Shown piece by piece: positions 36,341 through 44,213 of a stretch of DNA of 64,000 bases (within the stretch, counting starts at the first letter, position 1; every line of letters begins with the position of its first letter). The stretch is from JAOPZW01 sp963807305 (GTDB lineage Bacteria > Actinomycetota > Thermoleophilia > Solirubrobacterales > Solirubrobacteraceae), in the NCBI GenBank assembly GCA_963807305.1, contig CAWEBN010000008.1:467213-531212 (forward strand). The letters run 5' to 3'. The position numbers were made by a program, and so were the translations under genes. Below the pieces are notes generated by a model, which had not been told where the DNA came from, made no database searches, and saw nothing but the letters and a program-made list of their open reading frames with translations.

Positions 36341-36991
36341 TCAGCCGCCGAAGGTGCGGCGCGCCGGCGGGCCCGCGGCGCGCTGCCCGCTCCAGGCGGC
36401 GGCCGCCTCGGGCAGGCGGTGCTCGCCGCAGAACAGCGAGCGGCCGACGACGAGCGCGGGCAGCGCGTCGGCGCCCTGGGCCAGCAGTCGCAGCGCCGCC
36501 CGCTCCATCGGCCCATCGCGACGCAGCTCGCCCGCGGCGTGCAGGCACTCTTCGAGGCCGAGGTCGGCGGCGGCGGCCGCCTCGGCCAGGATCTCGGGGT
36601 CGTCGACGTCGTAGCCGCCGCAGAAGGCCAGGCGGCTGGCCGCGAGGACGAACTCGGCGGCGCGGCCGCGCTCGACGGCAAGGGCGGCGACGCGCATGGC
36701 GCTGCGCCCGGGCACCGGCTGCTCCTCGGGCCAGACCAGCGGCATCTGCAGCTCGCCGGCACGGTCCTCGACGGCGCCGCGCTGCGCGGCGAGGTCGCGC
36801 GCGCCCGGCAGGGCGTCGCCGACGGCCGGCTGCCAGCGCACATCGGCGAAGCGCCGGTCGACGCGCTCGGCGGCCAGATACGTCCACGGCGACGCGAGGT
36901 CGAAGAAGAAGCTCACGCGCGCACGCGCGGGCGGCGCATGCGCCTCCGCACGAGCGGCACGCCGCTCGGCCAGTGAGATCAGTTCACCCAT
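36341..36991 (-). CDS. DsbA/2-hydroxychromene-2-carboxylate isomerase-like thioredoxin-fold protein
   Basis: 216 residues. After a basic N-terminal extension, VSFFFDLASPWTYLAAERVD matches the FrnE/HCCA isomerase entry strand, where Ser replaces the CXXC of true DsbA; no CXXC is present. The mid-helical insert and C-terminal GADALPALVVGRSLFCGEHR complete the fold. HCCA-type proteins use glutathione or a similar thiol to isomerise aromatic intermediates; the substrate here is unknown. It is divergent from the HxlR regulator, 213 nt apart, which may control it. Confidence 0.8.
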   Translation of the reverse strand: MGELISLAERRAARAEAHAPPARARVSFFFDLASPWTYLAAERVDRRFADVRWQPAVGDALPGARDLAAQRGAVEDRAGELQMPLVWPEEQPVPGRSAMRVAALAVERGRAAEFVLAASRLAFCGGYDVDDPEILAEAAAAADLGLEECLHAAGELRRDGPMERAALRLLAQGADALPALVVGRSLFCGEHRLPEAAAAWSGQRAAGPPARRTFGG

Positions 36992-37204
36992 GTCGTGTCG
37001 TACCCCTGCGCATTCGATCGGTCCTGGGCTCCAACGCACGCGGGCCCGGAAGCTTGCGCCTTGTCGATGAGCAGAATTTCTGGCGAACATATGTTGAGAA
37101 CTGGACCATTAGGGTGTGCACAGGTTCCGGTACGTGGTCTATCGTTGACTCGCCCGCGGGCCGACCCGTCCCCCGTTCCCCTCAGCCCTCCAGGAGCGCC
37201 CGCC

Positions 37205-37882
37205 ATCCCCACGACACCACCCCCCAAGCGCCACCCCTACAACCAGTGGGCTCCCGACGCGCGGGCCCTGGATCTGGTGGGTGACAAGTGGACGCTGCTG
37301 ATCGTCCGCGACCTGGCCGGAGGCCCGCGGCGCTTCGTCGAGCTGCAGCGCGTGCTGCCGGGGATCTCGACCGAGCAGCTGCGCTCGCGGCTGAACCGGA
37401 TGGTGGCCGACGGGCTGCTCACGCGCCAGCGCTACCGCGAGGTGCCGCCCCGCGTGGACTACGAGCTGACCGAGCGCGCCCGCGACCTGCTGCCCGTGGT
37501 CGGTGCCCTCGCCCGCTGGGGCTACCGCTGGGCCTGGGGCCCGCCGCGCCCGGGCGAGGCGATCGATGTCGGCGCGATCCTGCGCTGCGCCCCGGGCCTC
37601 GCCGCCCCGCTCGGAGTGCGGGGGACCGTCGAGCTGCGGATCAGCGACGGGCCGGGCTCCGGCGTCCACGTCCTGCACGTCGAGGACTCGAGCGTGAGCT
37701 ACGAGGAGCGCAGCGCGCCCGAGGCCGACGCTCGCATCGAGGGGCCCGAGCGCGCGTGGGTGGAGGCCTTCGGGCTCGACGCCTCGCGCACCGAGCTCGA
37801 GATCTCCGGCGACACGGTCGTCGCCGAGCGCCTGCTCGACTTCCTCGCCGCCGTCGCCGTGCGCGCGGCGGCCGTCGCCTGA
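37205..37882 (+). CDS. HxlR-family regulator with C-terminal ligand-binding-like domain
   Basis: About 225 residues. The N-terminal HxlR winged helix is clear: ALDLVGDKWTLLIVRDLAGG, RRFVELQRVLPGISTEQL and LTRQRYREVPPRVDYELTER. The C-terminal 110 residues resemble an SCP2-like lipid or ligand pocket, known in similar actinobacterial regulators. No ATG/GTG/TTG fits the N-terminus. The codon 8 nt after a good AGGAG (37192-37196) is ATC 37205, giving a natural start (P-T-T-P-P-P-K-R). Upstream in-frame starts would add an unlikely proline-rich leader. A -10-like TATCGT lies at ~37140. Confidence 0.8.
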   Translation: MPTTPPPKRHPYNQWAPDARALDLVGDKWTLLIVRDLAGGPRRFVELQRVLPGISTEQLRSRLNRMVADGLLTRQRYREVPPRVDYELTERARDLLPVVGALARWGYRWAWGPPRPGEAIDVGAILRCAPGLAAPLGVRGTVELRISDGPGSGVHVLHVEDSSVSYEERSAPEADARIEGPERAWVEAFGLDASRTELEISGDTVVAERLLDFLAAVAVRAAAVA

Positions 37883-37890
37883 CCGCTGCG

Positions 37891-38235
37891 CTACCGCGAT
37901 CCGCCCGCCAGGCGGCGCGAGTCGATGCGGTACGTCACGGCTCCGGTGCCGCGGGCGAGGGTGATGACATAGGGCTCCGCGAGCGACCATCCGCCGTCGA
38001 AGCCGCCGAAGACGTCGTTGGCGCCCGCGGCGTACCCGGCGTCGAACGCGGCGCGCTCGCCCCGGGGCGAGGAGCCCGTGGCCTGCAGCGCCCGGCCCTC
38101 CTGCACGCCCGCGGCGCGGCCCTCGCGCACCCCGGCGTCGTGGCCCGCATGCGTTTCGGCGGTGGCCCGGCCCAGCGCGAAGCCGCCGGCCGCGAGGGCC
38201 GCGCCCGCGACGACGGCGACGACTCTGCTCGACAT
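37891..38235 (-). CDS. Exported or membrane-anchored hypothetical protein
   Basis: 114 residues: N-terminal hydrophobic anchor (VVAVVAGAALAAGGFALG), a polar region with repeated R-E-G-R/Q-E-G-R turns, and a C-terminal beta-rich segment (EPYVITLARGTGAVTYRI). No family recognised. The start ATG 38235, rather than 38265, is supported by TAGCCT at -13 to -8. Confidence 0.65.
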   Translation of the reverse strand: MSSRVVAVVAGAALAAGGFALGRATAETHAGHDAGVREGRAAGVQEGRALQATGSSPRGERAAFDAGYAAGANDVFGGFDGGWSLAEPYVITLARGTGAVTYRIDSRRLAGGSR

Positions 38236-38242
38236 GTCCGCG

Positions 38243-38248
38243 AGGCTA
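38243..38248 (-). promoter_or_regulatory. Candidate -10 (TAGCCT on minus strand)
   Basis: TAGCCT at -13 to -8 from ATG 38235; leaderless geometry. Confidence 0.45.
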
Positions 38249-38284
38249 ACCGTGCGCGCGCGCACCCGCCCGCGTGCCCCCGCC

Positions 38285-39226
38285 TCAATCCATCCAGGCG
38301 CCCCCGATCGCCTCGACGTGGCGCCGGTCGGTGCCGCAGCAGCCGCCGAGGACCGAGACCGCGCCCAGGTGCGGGCGCAGCGCGCCGTGCTCGGCGCCGA
38401 GCGCCGCGGGATCGCCCTCGTCGAGCTCGTCCGCCTCGTCGAGCTCGGCGTGGCTCTTGGCCGACGCGTTGGCGCGCAGACCGCCGATCCGCTCGCGCCA
38501 GGCGCCGTCCTGCGCGAGCACAGCGGCGAAGTGCGACGGGTGTGCGCAGTTGATCATGAAGTAGGCGACCGACCCGCCGGTCTCGGCGTCGACACGCTCG
38601 ATGGCGGCGCGCAGGGACTGACCGTCGGGCAGGCGCCCGTCGGTCTCGAGCGTGAAGGAGATGACGACGGGGACACCGTGCGCGCGGGCCGCTCGGGCGA
38701 TGCCGATCGCCTCGTCGGCGTGGGTCATCGTGACCGCGGTGACCATGTCGACGGCGGCGCCGGCGAACGTGGCGACCTGCCGGGCGTGGTAGGCCTCCGC
38801 CTCGTCGGGCGCCATCAGCTCGCCGGGGTCGTAGCCGTCGCCGCGCGGCCCGATGACGCCGTTGATGACGATCGGCGTCCCCTCCGCCTCGCCGGCGGCA
38901 CGGATCTCCTCGGCCAGCGCCACCGCCGCTCGATTGGCGGCGTCGAGGTCGTCGAGCGAGTAGCCGAGGCGCCGCGCCCAGTCGGGGTTGGCGCGCCAGG
39001 TCGCGGTGTCGAGGACGAAGCCCACGCCGCGGTCGCGGGCGAGGGCGAGGTAGGGCGCGAAGTAATCGCGCAGCTCGGCGCGGCCGGGCTCGTCCTTGAG
39101 CAGATCGAAGCTGGCGAAACAGGGCAGGTCGAGCCCGCGATGGAAGATCAGCGTGGTCTCGAGGCCGCCGTCGGTGAGAAAGGGACGGGCGGCGTCGAGC
39201 TGGGGAAGGCGGTGACGATGGCGCAT
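38285..39226 (-). CDS. Homocysteine S-methyltransferase family protein
   Basis: 313 residues from ATG 39226 (CAAGGT at -12 to -7 supports it over the upstream ATG 39274). TIM-barrel with the three zinc cysteines: MINCAHPSH (~213) and VLGGCCGTD near the C-terminus. GGLETTLIFHRGLDLPCFAS marks the N-terminus. Such enzymes transfer a methyl group from S-methylmethionine or similar donors to homocysteine; the donor here is unknown. No methionine genes are adjacent. Confidence 0.9.
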   Translation of the reverse strand: MRHRHRLPQLDAARPFLTDGGLETTLIFHRGLDLPCFASFDLLKDEPGRAELRDYFAPYLALARDRGVGFVLDTATWRANPDWARRLGYSLDDLDAANRAAVALAEEIRAAGEAEGTPIVINGVIGPRGDGYDPGELMAPDEAEAYHARQVATFAGAAVDMVTAVTMTHADEAIGIARAARAHGVPVVISFTLETDGRLPDGQSLRAAIERVDAETGGSVAYFMINCAHPSHFAAVLAQDGAWRERIGGLRANASAKSHAELDEADELDEGDPAALGAEHGALRPHLGAVSVLGGCCGTDRRHVEAIGGAWMD

Positions 39227-39325
39227 CGTGCGACCTTGCCAGAGGCACCACTCCGACAGTGTGTGGGAGAACACAGGCCGACAGCGGCGCTTGACGATCG
39301 GGCGCCCGAGCTATATGCATTACGC

Positions 39326-39730
39326 ATGCATCTTCTCTCTCCCCGCGGCCTGGCCTGCGCCGCGATCTGCGCCGCGGCGCTGGCGGCGGGCTGCGGCAGC
39401 GACCACGCCAACCGCCCGGACCACAGCGCCGCGAGCGCCGGCGTCGCCATGGTCGTCGTGCCCGCCGTCGTCGGGCGCCGGCAGGACGACGCGCATCGGA
39501 TCGTCGAGGGCGCCGGCCTCAAGCTGCGCTGGCTGGGGTTCGTCGGCAAGCTCGGCAACGGCCGCTACGAGATCTCGTGCGTGAAGGTCCTCAGCCAGTC
39601 GCCGGTCGCCGGCGAGCGCCGCCCGCGCGGCGCCAGCGTCGCCGTCATCGAGGCGGCGTGCCACACCCCCGACCAGGCGCCGCGCGGCGTCACGCCGGGC
39701 GGCCAGCCCGGGCCGGCCTATGACCAGTGA
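39326..39730 (+). CDS. PASTA-domain lipoprotein
   Basis: 134 residues: signal peptide ending in lipobox-like LAAGC (~residue 20), short linker, then one PASTA domain (VVVPAVVGRRQDDAHRIVEG ... SQSPVAGERRPRGASVAV) with two Cys outside the signal. PASTA domains bind peptidoglycan fragments or beta-lactams. The 3' end overlaps the MarR start by 11 nt, so the two are cotranslated. TATATG/TATGCA elements precede the ATG. Confidence 0.8.
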   Translation: MHLLSPRGLACAAICAAALAAGCGSDHANRPDHSAASAGVAMVVVPAVVGRRQDDAHRIVEGAGLKLRWLGFVGKLGNGRYEISCVKVLSQSPVAGERRPRGASVAVIEAACHTPDQAPRGVTPGGQPGPAYDQ

Positions 39731-40247
39731 CGGGCGCACCGCCAACCTCCTCGGCGCGCTCGCGCTGGCGCTCGCCGACCGCGCGGGCGCGGCCGTGAGC
39801 GCCGATGCCGCGCTGTCGGGCAGCGATGCCGCCGCGCTCGTGACCCTGCGCAACTACGCCGAGGGCGAGCCGCTCGAGCTGCTGCGCCGCGCGCTGGCGC
39901 TCTCGCAACCCGGCGTCGTGCGCCTGGCCGACCGCCTGCAGGCGCGCGGACTCGTCGAGCGCCATCGCAGCGCGAGCGACGGGCGTGCGGTCGGGCTGCG
40001 GCTCACGCGCAAGGGCCGCGATGCCGCCGACGCCGCCCTCACCGCCCGCAGCGAGGCCATCGCCGCGGCCCTCGACACGCTCGGCGCCGGCCAGCGGCGC
40101 GCCCTGGCCCCGATGCTCGAGCGCATGCTCGGCGCCCAGACGACCGACGCGACCGCCAGCCTCGTGATCTGCCGGATGTGCGATCCCGACGTCTGCGGCC
40201 ATCCCGAGCGCTGCCCGGTGACGCAGGCCGCCATCGCCCTCGCCTAG
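39720..40247 (+). CDS. MarR-family regulator with C-terminal four-cysteine motif
   Basis: 175 residues. The winged-helix core is PLELLRRALALSQPGVVRLADRLQARGLVERH (part quoted: SQPGVVRLADRLQARGLV) with wing SASDGRAVGLRLTRKG. After the dimerisation helices comes CRMCDPDVCGHPERCP, four cysteines spaced C-x2-C-x4-C-x5-C plus a His, a plausible zinc or redox switch. Coupled to the PASTA lipoprotein upstream and 26 nt before the deacetylase-like gene. Confidence 0.88.
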   Translation: MTSDGRTANLLGALALALADRAGAAVSADAALSGSDAAALVTLRNYAEGEPLELLRRALALSQPGVVRLADRLQARGLVERHRSASDGRAVGLRLTRKGRDAADAALTARSEAIAAALDTLGAGQRRALAPMLERMLGAQTTDATASLVICRMCDPDVCGHPERCPVTQAAIALA

Positions 40248-40273
40248 CGTCAGTCACACTCCGGCGGGTCGCC

Positions 40274-41185
40274 ATGGACCTCTGGAGCCACGACCGCTTC
40301 ACCTTCCCGCTCCCGGCGACCCACAGGTTCCCGCTCACGAAGTACGCGCGGCTGCGCGCGCGCCTCGAGGCCGACGGCATTGCCCGCCCCGACGAGATCC
40401 ACGAATGCGACCCGGTGCCGTGGGCGTGGATCGAGGCCGTGCAGGAGCCCGCGCTGGTCGAGCGCCTGTGCGCCGGCACGCTGTCGGTGCGCGAGCGGCG
40501 CGGGCTCGGGCTGCCGTGGTCGGCGGCGCTCGTCGAGCGCGCGCGGCGTACGACTGCGGGCACCGTCGCCGCCGCCCGCCACGCCCTGGCGCGCGGCGTC
40601 GGCATGAACCTCGGCGGCGGCACGCACCACGCCGGCTACGACTTCGCCCGCGGCTACTGCCTGTTCAACGACGTGGCCGTCGCGCTGGCCCGCGTGCGCG
40701 CCGACGGCGCCGACGGCGCCGCCCGGCGCGCGCTCGTGGTCGACTGCGACGTCCACCAGGGCGACGGGACCGCGCAGGTCCTCGCCGCCGACCCCGAGGC
40801 GTTCACGGTGTCCCTGCACGGCGCGCGCAACTACCCGTTCCAGCGCATCCCGTCCGACCTCGACGTCGACCTGCCGACCGGCACCGGCGACCGCGACTAC
40901 CTGCTCGCCCTCGACAGCGCGCTCGACGCCGCGCTGCCCCGCGCGCGCCCCGACATCGCCTTCTACCTCGCCGGCGCCGACCCGTTCGAGGGCGACCGCC
41001 TCGGGCGGCTGGCGCTGACCAAGGCCGGACTGCGGGCCCGCGACGAGCTGGTCGTCGAGCGCCTGCGCGCCGCGGGCGCCGCCGTCGTCGTCGTCCTCGC
41101 CGGCGGCTACGCGCGCGACGTGGCCGACACCGTCGACATCAACGCCGCGACTGCGGCCGTCGTGGCCGCGGCCGACGCTGGGTGA
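40274..41185 (+). CDS. HDAC/AcuC-superfamily deacetylase
   Basis: 303 residues. Deacetylase landmarks: GGGTHHAGYDFARGYCLFND (catalytic His-His and Tyr, ~residues 114-133), the zinc Asp-x-His in VDCDVHQGDGTA (~157-168) and the second zinc Asp in YLAGADPFEGDRLG (~237). The C-terminal GGY loop is VVVLAGGYARD. All zinc ligands are present. Substrates of bacterial members include acetylpolyamines and acetyl-lysine. Its 3' end lies within a 52 bp tandem duplication that includes the stop codon. Confidence 0.92.
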   Translation: MDLWSHDRFTFPLPATHRFPLTKYARLRARLEADGIARPDEIHECDPVPWAWIEAVQEPALVERLCAGTLSVRERRGLGLPWSAALVERARRTTAGTVAAARHALARGVGMNLGGGTHHAGYDFARGYCLFNDVAVALARVRADGADGAARRALVVDCDVHQGDGTAQVLAADPEAFTVSLHGARNYPFQRIPSDLDVDLPTGTGDRDYLLALDSALDAALPRARPDIAFYLAGADPFEGDRLGRLALTKAGLRARDELVVERLRAAGAAVVVVLAGGYARDVADTVDINAATAAVVAAADAG

Positions 41186-41247
41186 CCCCGCCGGGGCCGC
41201 GACCGCGGCCGTCGTGGCCGCCGCCGACGCTGGGTGACCCCGCCGGG
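41144..41247 (+). repeat. 52 bp direct tandem duplication spanning the deacetylase stop
   Basis: Copy 1 41144-41195 and copy 2 41196-41247 are identical at 50 of 52 positions. TGA 41183-41185 is repeated at 41235-41237. 52 is not a multiple of 3, so the second copy lies outside the gene. Confidence 0.85.
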
Positions 41248-41338
41248 CGCGGGCCCCGCCGCCCGCCGCGGACGCCGGTGGCCAAGGCACCGAGGGCGAG
41301 AACGCCCCGGGGGCCCGCCGGGCGCGAACCGCTTCGAC

Positions 41339-41361
41339 TTGTGTCCGGAAAGCGGACACAA
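41339..41361. terminator. Hairpin between the deacetylase gene and the MCE operon
   Basis: Perfect 9 bp stem TTGTGTCCG / CGGACACAA with a GAAAG loop, placed between convergent transcription units. Confidence 0.65.
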
Positions 41362-41448
41362 CCTGACGCAGTTCACCGCCGTCGCGCCCAGCGCGGCGCC
41401 GGCGAGGCCACCCTTCCTCGGTGATGCCGTTCGCGCCGCCGCGGGCCG

Positions 41449-42900
41449 TCAGGGCTTCGAGTAGTCGGCCGCGCCGATGTGCGGGTACGGCGACGTGTTG
41501 CCCGGAGGCCACGCGGGCGGCTGCTGCACGAAGCACGACGGGTCGTCACTCGTGTCCGGGACCTGGGTCATCCGCTCGCCGCCCGCGTTCTTGCAGTCGA
41601 AGTTGCCGAACATCATGTACTTGTCGCGCTTGGCGCCGGTGAGCGCGTCGGGCGCCGGGTAAGCGTTGCCGCGCGAGGCCGCCGGGCGCTGCGGGTACAT
41701 GCCGACGGTCTCGGGCCCGACCGGGCCGAACTGGCGCAGGTAGTGGCCCATCTCGTTGCCGGTCACCGTCGGGACGGTGTCGGCCAGCGCTGCCGCGCCG
41801 TTGTAGATGAAGTCCGACGTCGTCAGCTGGTGGTACTCGAGCCACTGCAGGATCGGGTTGAGCTGTTGGAGGAACGGCTGCGTCTGGGCCAGCAGCGGCT
41901 TGGCCTGGGTCAACGTGTCGCGCACGGCGGGCAGCCCGGTCTTCGACGCCGTGATCAGCGGGTCGAGGTTGACGAACAGGTTGCGCAGGTCGGGCGCCAG
42001 CGCGCGCACGTCGCGCAGCGTCGGCGTCAGGTCGCGCGCCGCCGGGCGCAGGTCCTGCACGAGCGGGTCGGTGTCCTTGGAGAAGCCCTCCAGGCGCTGG
42101 AAGGTCGCCTTGGACTCGTCGAGGAAGGTCGGGAAGATCCGGAACGTCTGCGCGAGCGCCTCCTGCTGGCGCGACGTCGCGTCGAAGGTGTCTCCCGCGT
42201 TGACGACGAGGTTGTGCAGCTGGCCCTCGTCCTGCGTGAGCGCGCCGAAGACCTGGCCGGTGCCGCGGACCAGATCCGAGACCTGCTGGGCCTGGCCGTC
42301 GAGCACGGTCAGCAGGTCGTTGCCGTCGTCGGCGAACGCGGGCAGGTTGCCCAGCGCGTCGTTGAGGTCGCGCCCGCGGCCCGCCACGGCCTTGGAGAGG
42401 TCCTGCTGCCAGGTCTGGAAGCTCTTGCGCGTCTTGGGATCGAGCGCCTGGAAGATCTCGTCGAGCTCGACCGTCTTGGCCACGCGGGCATCGCCGAGGA
42501 AGCCGCCGTCGGGCACCGTGCCCGCCGCCCGCTTGTTGCCGGGCGTCATCTCGACGTAGGTCTCGCCCAGGAGCGTCTTCTGGCGCAGGATCGCTCGCGC
42601 GTCCTTGGCGATCGGGGCGTACTTGCGGGTGACCTCTATCGTCGCCACGGTGCGGTTGGGGTGCGCCGGGTCGAGCGTCTTGTCGCGCACCTTGCCGATG
42701 CTCACGCCGGCGACGCGGACGTCGGCCTCGAGCCCGAGCTGCGTGGCCTCCGGGAAGGCGACCTTGAACTGATAGCCCTTGGGCTTGAGCGGGATCGGGC
42801 CGCCGAAGCTGAGCCACAGGAACAGCAGCAGGCCGAAGCACGACAGGGCGAAGAGCACCATCGTGAGGATCCGGCCGAGCGAGGGGGCTTGCTTCTGCAT
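41449..42900 (-). CDS. MCE-family protein 6 (last gene of the MCE operon)
   Basis: 483 residues: N-terminal membrane helix (ILTMVLFALSCFGLLLFLWL), an MlaD/MCE domain (residues ~40-115; VAFPEATQLGLEADVRVAGV, then KTLLGETYVEMTPG), a long helical region with repeated 20-odd-residue turns (to ~390) and a C-terminal tail with two cysteines (FDCKNAGGER, DPSCFVQQ). MCE proteins stack as hexamers or tubes that carry lipids across the envelope. Its ATG shares one base with the preceding stop (TGATG). The actinobacterial MceF position; no lipobox. Confidence 0.9.
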   Translation of the reverse strand: MQKQAPSLGRILTMVLFALSCFGLLLFLWLSFGGPIPLKPKGYQFKVAFPEATQLGLEADVRVAGVSIGKVRDKTLDPAHPNRTVATIEVTRKYAPIAKDARAILRQKTLLGETYVEMTPGNKRAAGTVPDGGFLGDARVAKTVELDEIFQALDPKTRKSFQTWQQDLSKAVAGRGRDLNDALGNLPAFADDGNDLLTVLDGQAQQVSDLVRGTGQVFGALTQDEGQLHNLVVNAGDTFDATSRQQEALAQTFRIFPTFLDESKATFQRLEGFSKDTDPLVQDLRPAARDLTPTLRDVRALAPDLRNLFVNLDPLITASKTGLPAVRDTLTQAKPLLAQTQPFLQQLNPILQWLEYHQLTTSDFIYNGAAALADTVPTVTGNEMGHYLRQFGPVGPETVGMYPQRPAASRGNAYPAPDALTGAKRDKYMMFGNFDCKNAGGERMTQVPDTSDDPSCFVQQPPAWPPGNTSPYPHIGAADYSKP

Positions 42901-44213
42901 CAGTTGGTCCCGCAGATCTTGGGGTCGACGAGCGCGGGCAGCAGCGCCTGGTTGAGCGGCGGGTTCTCGCTCGTGATCGACTTCAGGACGCCGCAGGTAC
43001 CACCCAGCGTCACGGCGCGGAACGGCCCGTTGGCGTCGGAGGTCGAGAACAGCGAGGCGCCGTTGTGCTGCAGCCACGCGATCCAGAACAGGTAGCCCTC
43101 CTCGCGGCTGTCCTTGCTCGGGTTCTCGCGCCCGTTGGGGTTGTAGCCGACGAGGTTGAAGAGGTGGTTGAGCACGGCGAACGAGCTCGTCAGGTCCGGC
43201 GTCGCGGCGGCCAGCTCGCTGGCCGGCTTCGTGGTCGAGCGCACCACCGGCCGCGCGTCGCGCACGAAGGGCCGGATTTGGCTCTGGACGATCGGCGCGG
43301 CCTCCTTGGCGAAGGGCTGCACGGCGCCGTTGGCGCGGTTGAGCGCCTCCAGGGCGGGCTGCAGGTGCACGGCAGCGGGTCGCAACGTCTCGGCGAAGCG
43401 CTGCACGCGGCCCAGCGTGTCGGTCGTCTGGCGCAGCGCGCCGGGCAGGTCGCCCACCGCCTGCGTGACGTTGGCCTGCTCGGAGGCAAACGAGCGGAAG
43501 ACGGCGGAGGAGGAGTCGACCAGAGCGGCGAGGTCGTCGCTCTTGCCGGCCAGCTCGTCGTTGAGGTCGCCCAGCGAGTGCACGAGCCGGCTGAGGTTCT
43601 GGTGGCGCTGGGCGACCAGGCGGTTGACGCGGGCGAGGTCGCGGTGCGTGGGCTCGAAGCGCCGGAAGACCTCGCGCAGGTCGTTGCCGCGCCCCTTCAG
43701 CCCGCGGCCGGCGCCGTCCACGAGCAGCGTCAGGTAGTCGCGCGTGTCGGAGTCCAGCGACGCGAGGATCTCGTCGGGGTTGACGTCGGGCAGCGTGTTG
43801 GACACCGGCAGGGTCCACCCGCGCTGGGCCAGCGGCGCCTTGCCGGTCCCCGGATCGAGCTCGATGAACATGTCCTTGAGCCCGGTCTTGGGCCGCAGCA
43901 GCGCGGTGGCGTCGGTGTGGACGAGGTCCTTGTACTCGGGGTCGAGCGAGAGCGTCACGACGGCGTGGCCGTCCTCGAGCCCGACCTTGGTGATGTCGCC
44001 GACACGCACGCCCGAGACGCGGACCGTCTGCCCCTGGCCGGGCGTGACGGCCTGCGCGGTGGAGAACGCGGCCTGCAGCTCGAACGGCTTGCCCTCCCAC
44101 GGGAAGCGCATCCGCTGGTTGTGCACGATGTAGCCGCCCACCAGCGCCGCCAGGAGCGCGAGCCCGATGACCGCGGCGAAGTGGCCGGCGTGCTTGCGGA
44201 TGGCCGTCTTCAC
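42900..44213 (-). CDS. MCE-family protein 5
   Basis: 437 residues from GTG 44213, inside the previous stop (GTGA). N-terminal membrane helix (FAAVIGLALLAALVGGYIVH), MCE domain ~37-112 (AVTPGQGQTVRVSGVRVGDI ... TGLKDMFIELDPG), helical stalk, and C-terminal cysteines (GGTCGVLKS, PKICGTN). The MCE domain carries an extra Gly-Gln insertion before VRVSGV compared with its neighbours, suggesting a distinct ring position. Presumed lipid shuttle subunit. Confidence 0.9.
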   Translation of the reverse strand: MKTAIRKHAGHFAAVIGLALLAALVGGYIVHNQRMRFPWEGKPFELQAAFSTAQAVTPGQGQTVRVSGVRVGDITKVGLEDGHAVVTLSLDPEYKDLVHTDATALLRPKTGLKDMFIELDPGTGKAPLAQRGWTLPVSNTLPDVNPDEILASLDSDTRDYLTLLVDGAGRGLKGRGNDLREVFRRFEPTHRDLARVNRLVAQRHQNLSRLVHSLGDLNDELAGKSDDLAALVDSSSAVFRSFASEQANVTQAVGDLPGALRQTTDTLGRVQRFAETLRPAAVHLQPALEALNRANGAVQPFAKEAAPIVQSQIRPFVRDARPVVRSTTKPASELAAATPDLTSSFAVLNHLFNLVGYNPNGRENPSKDSREEGYLFWIAWLQHNGASLFSTSDANGPFRAVTLGGTCGVLKSITSENPPLNQALLPALVDPKICGTN

